A stretch of DNA of 7,600 bases from SIG510 sp045540975 (GTDB lineage Bacteria; Bacillota; Clostridia; Oscillospirales; JAAYXM01). Positions 1-6,073 of this stretch are shown here, one piece after another. The stretch spans positions 1 through 7,600 of the forward strand of contig JAZQIE010000055.1 in the NCBI GenBank assembly GCA_045540975.1. The letters run 5' to 3'. A program made the translations under genes and the position numbers. The notes under the pieces are model-generated. The model did not search any database. It saw only the letters and a list, made by a program, of their open reading frames with translations, and had not been told where the DNA came from. Position 1 is the first letter of the stretch. The number at the start of each line of letters is the position of its first letter.

Positions 1-9
1 GGTAGTGAA

Positions 10-513
10 ATGCCTGCAAGCTTTGAAGGAAATGATGTCGGCCTGCAGGAAAAGGTCGTATCGTTAAACCGTGTTTCCAAAACCGTTAAGGGTGGTCGTA
101 TCTTCAAGTTCGCTGCTCTGGTCGTCGTTGGTGACGAAAACGGTACTGTCGGGTTTGGTCTCGGCAAGGCATCTGAAGTTCCCGATGCAATCCGCAAGGG
201 CATCGAAGATGCAAAGAAGAATTTGGTGAAGATCTCGCTGTTGGGTACCACTATCCCGCACGAGGTAACCGGTATTTACGGCGCCGGCAAGGTTCTCTTG
301 AAGCCTGCTGCTCCCGGTACCGGTGTTATCGCCGGCGGTCCGGTCCGTGCTGTCCTCGAAGCAGCCGGCATCCGTGACATTCGTACCAAGTGCCTGCGCT
401 CCAACAACCCGCAGAACGTGGTCAAAGCTACCATGCAGGGTCTGATGAGCCTGCGCAATGCGGAACAGGTCGCGGAAGTCCGCGGCAAGTCCGTTGAAGA
501 AATTCAAGGTTAG
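10..513 (+). CDS. rpsE: 30S ribosomal protein S5
   Basis: S5 is a small-subunit protein near the decoding centre and mRNA entry site, involved in translational accuracy. The 167-residue product matches the usual length. The N-terminal double-stranded-RNA-binding fold includes VNRVSKTVKGGR-type residues (LNRVSKTVKGGR, 19-30), the loop where spectinomycin-resistance changes map in E. coli, and it looks wild type. The C-terminal half has the conserved GTGVIAGGPVRAVLE stretch (103-117). The frame is open to the window edge, so an earlier start cannot be excluded. The ATG at 10 gives the N-terminal length of Bacillus and E. coli S5, and the GGT at 1-3 could be the end of an AGGAGGT site cut by the window edge. 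One oddity: Arg130 stands where the family normally has Gly in the GSNNP/GSTNP turn. The next gene, rpmD, starts 11 nt after the stop, so co-translation is likely. Confidence 0.97.
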   Translation: MPASFEGNDVGLQEKVVSLNRVSKTVKGGRIFKFAALVVVGDENGTVGFGLGKASEVPDAIRKGIEDAKKNLVKISLLGTTIPHEVTGIYGAGKVLLKPAAPGTGVIAGGPVRAVLEAAGIRDIRTKCLRSNNPQNVVKATMQGLMSLRNAEQVAEVRGKSVEEIQG

Positions 514-524
514 GAGGAGCAGTC

Positions 525-704
525 ATGGCGAACTTAAAAATTACGCTGGTCAAGAGCTTAAGCGGCAGAAACGATAAGCACATCGCTACTGCTCATTCTC
601 TCGGCCTCAAGAAAATCAACAATGTTACCATTCAGCCTGACAACGCACAGACCCAGGGCAAGATCAAGCAGATCTCCTATCTTGTCAAGGTTGAAGCAGA
701 ATAG
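525..704 (+). CDS. rpmD: 50S ribosomal protein L30
   Basis: L30 is a small large-subunit protein, present in most Firmicutes, encoded between S5 and L15. I read the ATG at 525 to the TAG at 702-704 as 59 residues, the normal size. The N-terminus MANLKITLVKSLSGRNDKH has the family pattern of a beta strand (KITLVKS) followed by a helix that begins near residue 17. The middle segment LGLKKINNVTIQPDN corresponds to the conserved LGL+KINxxV motif, and the chain ends with the strand ISYLVKVEAE. A strong GGAGG site at 513-517 overlaps the rpsE stop region. The gene sits 11 nt after rpsE and 17 nt before rplO, the usual order. The call is secure from sequence and context together. Confidence 0.96.
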   Translation: MANLKITLVKSLSGRNDKHIATAHSLGLKKINNVTIQPDNAQTQGKIKQISYLVKVEAE

Positions 705-721
705 TAGGGAGGTGCAGGAAA

Positions 722-1162
722 ATGAAGCTTCATGAGCTTTCTCCCGCGCAGGGTTCCACATCCCCGCGCTATCGCAAAGGCCGTGGTCCGGGTTCCGGCA
801 ACGGCAAGACCGCAGGTAAGGGTCACAAGGGTCAGAACGCACGTTCCGGCGGCGGTGTCCGTATCGGATTCGAAGGCGGCCAGATGCCTATCACCCGTCG
901 TTTGCCGAAACGCGGTTTCAACAACATCTTCGCTAAGACTTACGCAATTATCAACGTGCGCGACTTGAACGGCTTCGATAACGGCGCAACCGTCGGCATC
1001 GAAGAACTGCTCGCTACCGGTAAGATCCGCAAGGCATATGACGGCCTGCGTGTTCTGGGCGAAGGCGAACTCACCAAGAGCCTGACCGTTAAGGCTAAGG
1101 CTTTCACCGAGTCCGCTAAGGCTAAAATCGAGGCAGCAGGCGGGAAAGTCGAGGTGGTATAA
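722..1162 (+). CDS. rplO: 50S ribosomal protein L15
   Basis: L15 is an assembly protein of the large subunit that binds 23S rRNA through an extended N-terminal arm. The 146-residue length is typical. The arm is glycine- and basic-rich: GRGPGSGNGKTAGKGHKGQ (20-38) followed by GGGVRIGFEGGQMPITRRLPKRGF (43-66), which is the diagnostic signature. The C-terminal globular part (about 70-146) ends in an alanine/lysine-rich helix and the strand GGKVEVV. The start at 722 follows a GGGAGGTG ribosome binding site at 707-714. Its TAA stop touches the secY ATG with no bases between, so secY initiation is probably coupled to termination here. Confidence 0.97.
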   Translation: MKLHELSPAQGSTSPRYRKGRGPGSGNGKTAGKGHKGQNARSGGGVRIGFEGGQMPITRRLPKRGFNNIFAKTYAIINVRDLNGFDNGATVGIEELLATGKIRKAYDGLRVLGEGELTKSLTVKAKAFTESAKAKIEAAGGKVEVV

Positions 1163-2464
1163 ATGCTCGAGACGATTCGTAATGCATGGAAAACCCCTGA
1201 ACTTCGGAAGCGTATCATCTTCACCCTGGTGTGCTTGGTGATTTTCCGTTTTGGTTCCGTCATTCCCGTCCCGTTCATTGACAAAACCGCTCTCGCAACC
1301 GTCCTTGAAGGTTACGAGAACACCATCCTCGGTTTCTTCAACATGATGAGCGGCGGCGCGTTTGAACAGGCAAACATCTTTGCTCTGTCCATCCAGCCGT
1401 ACATCAACGCTTCCATCATCATGCAGCTTCTGAGTGTCGCAATTCCGGCTCTCGAGCGCATGGTCAAGGAAGGCGGCGAAGAAGGTCGTAAGAAACTCGC
1501 AACTCTCACCCGTTACGCGACCCTCGTCATCGGTCTCCTTCAGGGCTTTGCATACTACATGATCCTGAAGAACGGTGGTGCACTCAAGATGAGCTCCGGT
1601 CTGGGCGCTTTCTGGATTGGTCTCGTCATCGTGGTAACCTTCACCGCAGGCTCCGCATTCATTATGTGGCTCGGTGAACAGATTACCGCAAACGGTATCG
1701 GTAACGGTATCTCCATCATCCTGTTCGCATCCATCATCTCCCGCATCCCGTCCATCATCAACACGGTTTATAACCTCATGTTGAGTGATGCGATGAACTG
1801 GCTGTGGGTCATCGCTCTGGTGGTTGGTCTCATCGCTCTCATCGGCTTCATCGTTTTCGTGACCGATGCGGAACGCCGCATTCCGATTTCCTATGCGAAG
1901 AAGATGGTTGGCCGCAAGATGTATGGCGGTCGCAGCACCAACCTGCCGATCAAGGTGAATATGTCCGGTGTTATGCCGATCATCTTCGCTTCTTCGATCG
2001 CAACCTTCCCCGCAACCATCGCTGCATTCTTCCCGCAGCCGGCAGCAGGCGGCTTCTGGTACAAACTCCAGACCTACGTCTTCTCCCCGCAGAGCGCGAC
2101 TTATGCAGTTATCTACTTGCTCCTCATTGTTTTGTTCAGCTACTTCTATGCTGCAATTCAGTTCAATCCGGTTGAAATTGCAAACAACTTGAAGAGCAAT
2201 GGCGGCTTCATTCCGGGCTTCCGTCCGGGCCGTCCGACCTCGGACTTCATCTCCAAGGTCATGAACAAGATCACTCTGTTCGGCGCTGTCTTCCTCGGTA
2301 TCATCGCAATCATTCCGATTCTCATCGGTGTGTTTGTACCGGGCGGCCAGAGCCTGGCACTCGGCGGTACTTCGCTGCTCATCGTTGTCGGTGTTGCTCA
2401 GGAAACCGTCAAGCAGTTAGAACAGCAGTTGATGATGCGCAATTACAAGGGTTTCTTGGAATAA
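1163..2464 (+). CDS. secY: Preprotein translocase subunit SecY
   Basis: SecY is the pore-forming subunit of the SecYEG channel in the cytoplasmic membrane, which moves unfolded secreted proteins outward and lets membrane proteins enter the bilayer. The 433-residue product shows ten hydrophobic segments, roughly at 17-35, 75-95, 115-135, 149-170, 181-201, 213-234, 265-290, 311-336, 371-393 and 398-418. The plug region follows FFNMMSGGAFEQANIFALSIQPYI (58-81), and the second signature PISYAKKMVGRKMYGG lies at 241-256. The cytoplasmic C5 loop contains PGFRPGRPT (351-359), whose Arg354 corresponds to the Arg357 needed for SecA function in E. coli. The ribosome binding site GAGGTGG at 1151-1157 lies inside the end of rplO. 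It is a single ordinary copy, with no sign of an accessory SecY2. Confidence 0.98.
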   Translation: MLETIRNAWKTPELRKRIIFTLVCLVIFRFGSVIPVPFIDKTALATVLEGYENTILGFFNMMSGGAFEQANIFALSIQPYINASIIMQLLSVAIPALERMVKEGGEEGRKKLATLTRYATLVIGLLQGFAYYMILKNGGALKMSSGLGAFWIGLVIVVTFTAGSAFIMWLGEQITANGIGNGISIILFASIISRIPSIINTVYNLMLSDAMNWLWVIALVVGLIALIGFIVFVTDAERRIPISYAKKMVGRKMYGGRSTNLPIKVNMSGVMPIIFASSIATFPATIAAFFPQPAAGGFWYKLQTYVFSPQSATYAVIYLLLIVLFSYFYAAIQFNPVEIANNLKSNGGFIPGFRPGRPTSDFISKVMNKITLFGAVFLGIIAIIPILIGVFVPGGQSLALGGTSLLIVVGVAQETVKQLEQQLMMRNYKGFLE

Positions 2465-2478
2465 GAGGTGCATAAACC

Positions 2479-3111
2479 ATGAAATTGATTTTACTCGGTG
2501 CTCCCGGAAGCGGTAAGGGCACTCAGGCCGAAATCATCTGCGAAAAGCTCTCGATTCCGACCATTTCCACCGGCAACATCCTGCGCGAAGCAATCAAGCA
2601 GGGCACAGAACTCGGTATGCAGGCAAAGTCCTACATGGACGCAGGCAAGCTGGTTCCCGATGCACTGATTGTCGGTATCATCAAAGAACGCCTCGCAGCG
2701 GACGATTGTGCAAACGGCTTTATCCTTGACGGTATGCCGCGCACCATCGCTCAGGCTGAGGCACTGGACGAAATGGGTGTTCCGATCGACCTTGCACTTT
2801 CTCTGGAAGTGGAAGATGCCGCAATCGAAGCCCGTATGTCCGGCCGTCGCGTCTGCGAAGGCTGCGGCGCATCCTATCACATGGAATACAAACAGCCCAA
2901 GGCTGAGGGTATCTGTGATGCTTGCGGCGCGAAACTGGTCCAGCGCAAGGACGACGCGCCCGAAACCGTGCGCGACCGTCTTAAGGTCTACCATGAGCAG
3001 ACCGAGCCGCTCAAGGACTATTATGCAAACAAGGGCATGCTGAAAAGTGTTGCCGGCTGCGATGGCATCGAAGATACCACCAAAGCTGTGTTTGCTGCGT
3101 TGGGGATTTAG
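2479..3111 (+). CDS. adk: Adenylate kinase, zinc-lid long form
   Basis: This cytoplasmic enzyme interconverts ATP plus AMP with two ADP. The P-loop GAPGSGKGT is at 7-15, the AMP-binding region includes ISTGNILREA (29-38), and the DGxPR motif is DGMPR at 84-88, where Met replaces the commoner Phe. The LID holds two CxxC pairs, Cys126/Cys129 and Cys146/Cys149, the structural zinc site known in Bacillus-type enzymes. After it come the catalytic arginines in ETVRDRL (162-168). At 210 residues it is a normal long-form Adk with a C-terminus slightly shorter than in many. A GAGGTG site at 2465-2470 directly follows the secY stop and fixes the start at 2479. The secY-adk-map order is common in Firmicutes. 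Confidence 0.98.
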   Translation: MKLILLGAPGSGKGTQAEIICEKLSIPTISTGNILREAIKQGTELGMQAKSYMDAGKLVPDALIVGIIKERLAADDCANGFILDGMPRTIAQAEALDEMGVPIDLALSLEVEDAAIEARMSGRRVCEGCGASYHMEYKQPKAEGICDACGAKLVQRKDDAPETVRDRLKVYHEQTEPLKDYYANKGMLKSVAGCDGIEDTTKAVFAALGI

Positions 3112-3114
3112 TGT

Positions 3115-3870
3115 ATGATACAACTCAAATCCCGGCGCGAAATTGAATGCATGAAACAAGCCGGCTGCATTGCCGCGTCCGCTTTGGCCGCGGCAGGCAA
3201 AGCCGTGCGAGAAGGGATCACCACCGGTGAGCTTGACCGCATGATCTATAACTTCATCACGTCCCGCGGCGCCGAACCCACCTTCTTGGGTTACGGAGGA
3301 TTTCCGGGCAGTGCTTGTATCTCGGTAAATGACGAGGTCATTCACGGAATCCCGGGAAAGCGCGTGTTGAAGTTCGGTGATTTGGTCAAAATCGACGTGG
3401 GTGCCACCTGCAACGGATATGTGGGCGACTGTGCCAACACATTTGTGGTGGGTGAGTGCGACACGGAGGCGAAGCGTCTCATCGATGTGACCCGACAGTG
3501 TTTCTATGAGGGTATTGCGCACGCGCAAGTGGGAAATCGAATCTCGGATATTTCCCATGCCATTCAGACCTATGTTGAGCAGAACGGATTCTCCGTTGTG
3601 CGAAAATATGTGGGTCACGGCGTTGGGAGCGAGTTGCATGAGGACCCCGAGGTCCCCAACTTCGGTTCCCCCGGCAAAGGCGCCCGGCTTCTTGCCGGCA
3701 TGACCATTGCCATAGAACCTATGGTAAATCAGGGCACGTTTGATGTACGTGTACTGAACGATGGGTGGACGGTCGTCACGCGTGACGGCAAGCTGTCCGC
3801 ACATTATGAAAACACAATCGTGATTACCGAGAACGGACCGGTCATTCTGACCGCTCCCGAAGAGGAATAG
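3115..3870 (+). CDS. map: Methionine aminopeptidase, type I
   Basis: It removes the initiator methionine from nascent proteins whose second residue is small, acting at the ribosome exit. All metal ligands and catalytic residues of the pita-bread fold are visible: His77 (NDEVIHGIP), Asp94 (KIDVG), Asp105 (GDCANTF), His168 (GHGVG), His175 (LHEDP), Glu201 (AIEPM) and Glu232 (AHYENT). At 251 residues it is the short type Ia form, with no N-terminal zinc or SH3-binding extension. The ATG lies 3 nt after the adk stop. The only ribosome-binding-like stretch is GGGGA at 3102-3106 inside adk, so translation probably depends on coupling. The gene uses more GGA, CGA, TTG and GTG codons than its ribosomal neighbours, as expected of lower expression. 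Confidence 0.98.
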   Translation: MIQLKSRREIECMKQAGCIAASALAAAGKAVREGITTGELDRMIYNFITSRGAEPTFLGYGGFPGSACISVNDEVIHGIPGKRVLKFGDLVKIDVGATCNGYVGDCANTFVVGECDTEAKRLIDVTRQCFYEGIAHAQVGNRISDISHAIQTYVEQNGFSVVRKYVGHGVGSELHEDPEVPNFGSPGKGARLLAGMTIAIEPMVNQGTFDVRVLNDGWTVVTRDGKLSAHYENTIVITENGPVILTAPEEE

Positions 3871-3875
3871 ACGCT

Positions 3876-4169
3876 ATGGAATTAGACCGATCACAATTTG
3901 TTGTGTCCCTGGCCGGAAGAGACCGGGGGAGAATCTTTTTCGTAGTTGATATTGACCCCGTCTTCGTGTACCTTGCCGACGGCAGACTCCGCCGCGTGGA
4001 AGCACCCAAAAAGAAGAAGCGCAAGCATGTGGCTTTCTTCTCCGAGGGGAGCGACCGTCTCCGCGAAAAGCTCCGTGAAACCGGTAAGGTGACAAACAGC
4101 GAGATACGCAGGGCAATCTCCCCGTATAATGCGCAGTCGGGAGATGCCGCTTCAAGCAGAGGGAGGTAA
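3876..4169 (+). CDS. KOW-domain RNA-binding protein (L14e-like)
   Basis: I recognise this as the small KOW-domain RNA-binding protein that many Clostridia encode between map and infA. The family resembles the KOW fold of archaeal/eukaryotic ribosomal protein L14e, and its bacterial role is, as far as I know, not established. The 97-residue chain has a predicted beta-barrel region at about 6-45 (FVVSLAGRDRGRIFFVVDID, then VFVYLADGRLRRV), with the KOW-like glycine in GRDRG (14-18). A basic patch, PKKKKRKH, follows at 44-51, then a short helix (60-68) and a polar tail rich in Ser, Arg and Gln. The start at 3876 is 5 nt after the map stop, with GAGG at 3862-3865 as ribosome binding site. The neighbours suggest a role with ribosomes or translation initiation, but that is inference. 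The family call is firm; the function is unknown. Confidence 0.85.
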   Translation: MELDRSQFVVSLAGRDRGRIFFVVDIDPVFVYLADGRLRRVEAPKKKKRKHVAFFSEGSDRLREKLRETGKVTNSEIRRAISPYNAQSGDAASSRGR

Positions 4170-4174
4170 TTTGC

Positions 4175-4393
4175 TTGGCTAAAGACGACGTTATCGAGCT
4201 CGAAGGTACCGTCATAGAGGCGCTGCCAAACGCCATGTTCCAAGTGGATATTGGCAACGGGCACAAAATCTTAGCGCATATTTCCGGAAAGCTCCGTATG
4301 AACTTCATCCGTATCCTTCCGGGAGATAAGGTGACCATTCAAATGTCACCGTATGACTTGACTCGCGGACGTATTACCTGGCGTTCCAAGTAA
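4175..4393 (+). CDS. infA: Translation initiation factor IF-1, TTG start
   Basis: IF-1 occupies the 30S A site during initiation and works with IF-2 and IF-3. The 72-residue product is a complete S1/OB-fold protein: AKDDVIELEGTVIEALPNAMF (2-22), the strand-loop GHKILAHISGKLRMNFIRILPGDKV (29-53), and the end SPYDLTRGRITWRSK (58-72), which together are diagnostic. The start is TTG at 4175. It gives the exact family N-terminus and lies 8 nt after GGGAGG (4161-4166), which is formed by the last sense codons of the KOW gene. No in-frame ATG in this region gives a full-length product. The KOW stop is only 5 nt upstream, so the two are probably translated together. An 87-nt spacer follows it. Confidence 0.97.
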   Translation: MAKDDVIELEGTVIEALPNAMFQVDIGNGHKILAHISGKLRMNFIRILPGDKVTIQMSPYDLTRGRITWRSK

Positions 4394-4435
4394 ACACGCG
4401 AGACAAAAATTCGGTTCGCCGCTTACCGGTCAAAG

Positions 4436-4474
4436 AGCGGCAGTCGCAGGGGGGATGCCCCGGCGATTGGGAGA
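4436..4474 (+). promoter_or_regulatory. Structured spacer hairpin before rpmJ
   Basis: The 87-nt infA-rpmJ spacer folds on paper into a long hairpin. Positions 4441-4447 pair with 4463-4469, including one G-U pair. An A/G mismatch (4448/4462) follows, then GGGG 4449-4452 pairs with CCCC 4458-4461 around a 5-nt loop. The base of the stem runs into the rpmJ ribosome binding site GGGAGA (4469-4474). A weaker upstream stem, GCCGCT 4418-4423 with AGCGGC 4436-4441, shares C4441 and might compete. No T-run follows, so this is not an intrinsic terminator. A role in translation control, mRNA processing or stability is inference only. Confidence 0.45.
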
Positions 4475-4480
4475 ATCCTT

Positions 4481-4594
4481 ATGAAAGTAAGACCTTCTGT
4501 TAAGCCCATCTGCGAAAAGTGCAAGATCATCCGCCGCAAAGGCCGCGTGATGGTCATCTGCGAAAACCCCAAGCACAAACAGAAACAGGGCTAA
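4481..4594 (+). CDS. rpmJ: 50S ribosomal protein L36, zinc-binding form
   Basis: L36 is the smallest large-subunit protein and helps join 23S rRNA domains near the base of the L7/L12 stalk. I read ATG at 4481 to TAA at 4592-4594 as 37 residues, the family length: MKVRPSVKPICEKCKIIRR then KGRVMVICENPKHKQKQG. Zinc ligands Cys11, Cys14, Cys27 and His32 are all present, so this is the C+ form rather than the zinc-free paralogue that some bacteria use under zinc shortage. The ribosome binding site is GGGAGA at 4469-4474, adjoining a hairpin. It stands between infA and rpsM as in most Firmicutes. Confidence 0.97.
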   Translation: MKVRPSVKPICEKCKIIRRKGRVMVICENPKHKQKQG

Positions 4595-4602
4595 TCAATT
4601 AG

Positions 4603-4626
4603 CACAGAAATTATTTTGTGGAGGTG
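4603..4626 (+). promoter_or_regulatory. AU-rich hairpin abutting the rpsM ribosome binding site
   Basis: CACAGAA (4603-4609) pairs with TTTTGTG (4614-4620) through 7 bp, including one G-U pair, around a 4-nt loop ATTA. The stem's last base, G4620, is also the first base of the rpsM ribosome binding site GGAGGTG (4620-4626). The stem is weak, so it could be opened by ribosomes or bound by a protein. No function is shown by the sequence itself. Confidence 0.35.
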
Positions 4627-4636
4627 CATGTAACCT

Positions 4637-5005
4637 ATGGCACGTATTGCCGGAACTGACTTGCCGAGAGAGAAGCGAGTTGAGATTGGTCTCACCTACA
4701 TCTTCGGTATCGGCAGAAGCAGCGCAAACGAAATCCTCAAGGCTACCGGTGTCAACCCGGATACCCGCGTAAAGGACCTGTCTGAGGACGATGTTTCCAA
4801 GCTGCGTGATTACATCGATAAGAACTACACCGTAGAAGGTGACCTTCGCCGTGAAGTCGCGCTTGACATCAAGCGTCTGATCGAAATCGGCTCCTACCGT
4901 GGTCTGCGTCACCGCCGTGGCCTTCCGGTCCGCGGTCAGCGCTCCAAGACCAACGCAAGAACTCGCAAGGGTCCGAAGAGAACCATTGCGAATAAGAAGA
5001 AGTAA
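4637..5005 (+). CDS. rpsM: 30S ribosomal protein S13
   Basis: S13 sits in the head of the 30S subunit and contacts the P-site tRNA and the 50S subunit (bridge B1). The 122-residue chain has the helix-two-turn-helix region with IFGIGRSSANEIL (22-34) and the signature SYRGLRHRRGLPVRGQRSKTNARTRKG (86-112), ending in a basic tail TIANKKK that reaches the P site. The start at 4637 gives the canonical MARIAGTDLPREKRVEIGLTYI end and is 10 nt after GAGGTG. An ATG directly followed by TAA (4628-4633) lies between the site and the start, but it is too close to the Shine-Dalgarno to be used well. The gene begins the S13-S11-S4-alpha block. Confidence 0.98.
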   Translation: MARIAGTDLPREKRVEIGLTYIFGIGRSSANEILKATGVNPDTRVKDLSEDDVSKLRDYIDKNYTVEGDLRREVALDIKRLIEIGSYRGLRHRRGLPVRGQRSKTNARTRKGPKRTIANKKK

Positions 5006-5020
5006 AGGAGGGTTTAGGTT

Positions 5021-5425
5021 ATGGCTAGTCCGAAAACTGCAAGAAAAGGCGCTTCCAGAAAGCGTCGCGAGAAAAAGAACATTGAAAAAGGCGCGGCTCA
5101 TATCCGTTCCTCCTTCAACAACACCATGGTAACCATTACCGATCCGAACGGCAATGCTCTCTCTTGGGCATCCTCCGGCGGCATGGGCTTCCGTGGCTCC
5201 CGTAAGTCCACTCCGTTTGCTGCTCAGGTTGCGGCTGAAACCGCTGCTAAGGCTGCGATGGAGCATGGTCTTAAGACCGTTGAAGTCTTCGTTAAGGGTC
5301 CGGGCTCCGGACGTGAAGCTGCGATCCGTGCGCTTCAGGCTGCAGGCCTTGAAGTCACCATGATCAAAGACGTCACCCCGATTCCGCACAACGGCTGCCG
5401 TCCCCCGAAGAGAAGACGTGTTTAA
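5021..5425 (+). CDS. rpsK: 30S ribosomal protein S11
   Basis: S11 lies on the 30S platform near the mRNA exit, next to S7 and S18. At 134 residues it is slightly longer than many, because of a basic N-terminal extension (KTARKGASRKRREKKN, 5-20). The core shows AAHIRSSFNNTMVTITDPNGN (25-45), SSGGMGFRGSRKSTPFAAQ (51-69) and GPGSGREAAIRAL (93-105), and it ends with IPHNGCRPPKRRRV. Asn124-Gly125 is the conserved site where isoaspartate forms in E. coli S11. The start follows AGGAGGG at 5006-5012, 8 nt upstream. It is 15 nt after rpsM and 18 nt before rpsD. Confidence 0.98.
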   Translation: MASPKTARKGASRKRREKKNIEKGAAHIRSSFNNTMVTITDPNGNALSWASSGGMGFRGSRKSTPFAAQVAAETAAKAAMEHGLKTVEVFVKGPGSGREAAIRALQAAGLEVTMIKDVTPIPHNGCRPPKRRRV

Positions 5426-5443
5426 TTTTGGAGGTGTAAACTA

Positions 5444-6073
5444 ATGGCTAGATATACCGGCGCAGTTTGCCGTCTCTGCCGCAGAGAGGGTCAGAAGCTG
5501 CACTTGAAGGGCGACCGTTGCTACACCGGTAAGTGTGCACTCGACCGTCGTCCGGCTCAGGCTCCGGGCCAGCATGGCAAGGGCCGCAAGAAAATGTCCG
5601 AGTACGGCTTGCAGCTTCGTGAGAAGCAGAAAGCACGTCGTTACTACGGCGTTCTGGAAAGCCAGTTCGCTAAGTATTTTGATATGGCTGTTACCCGTAA
5701 GGGTGTCACCGGTGAAAACCTGCTCCAGATTCTGGAATCCCGTTTGGACAACGTGGTTTACCGTCTGGGCTTCGCAATGAGCCGTGCAGAAGCACGTCAG
5801 CTCGTTTCCCACAGACATTTCACCGTTAACGGCAAGTCCGTCAACATCCCGTCCTACCTGCTCAAGGCTGGCGACGTTGTTGCTCTTAAGGAAAAGAGCC
5901 GCAGCTCCGACAAGTTCAAATCCGTCCTCGAAGCAAACGGTTCCCGTGTTCCGCCGAAGTGGCTGGACCTCGACCGCAACGCTTTCCAGGCGAAGGTCGT
6001 GAACCTGCCGGCACGCGAGGATATTGATCTCCCGATCGAGGAACACCTCATCGTCGAGTTGTACTCCAAATAA
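5444..6073 (+). CDS. rpsD: 30S ribosomal protein S4
   Basis: S4 is a primary 16S rRNA binder that starts 30S body assembly and contributes to accuracy. The 209-residue product carries a zinc site at its N-terminus: Cys9, Cys12, Cys26 and Cys31, the C+ form. The helical RNA-binding part follows (about 45-95), then the S4 domain at about 98-162 (ESRLDNVVYRLGFAMSRAEARQLVSHRHFTVNG and on). In E. coli and Bacillus S4 also represses its own mRNA. Here rpsD lies inside the S13-S11-S4-alpha block as in E. coli and many Clostridia, whereas Bacillus subtilis carries it alone. The start at 5444 follows GGAGGTG at 5430-5436. Confidence 0.98.
   Translation: MARYTGAVCRLCRREGQKLHLKGDRCYTGKCALDRRPAQAPGQHGKGRKKMSEYGLQLREKQKARRYYGVLESQFAKYFDMAVTRKGVTGENLLQILESRLDNVVYRLGFAMSRAEARQLVSHRHFTVNGKSVNIPSYLLKAGDVVALKEKSRSSDKFKSVLEANGSRVPPKWLDLDRNAFQAKVVNLPAREDIDLPIEEHLIVELYSK

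Noticed and set aside
2491..3804. Long open frame of 437 codons on the minus strand, opposite adk and map
   Set aside because: Both genes opposite it have complete catalytic motifs and normal lengths. The antisense frame shows no family I recognise and no ribosome binding site, and long antisense frames arise from the codon bias of the real genes.
4441..4469. GC-rich hairpin after infA as a terminator
   Set aside because: No T-run follows; the next bases are the rpmJ ribosome binding site and gene.
4595..5389. 264-codon open frame on the minus strand, opposite rpsM and rpsK
   Set aside because: It spans two essential ribosomal genes and their spacer and has no recognised motif. Antisense shadow.
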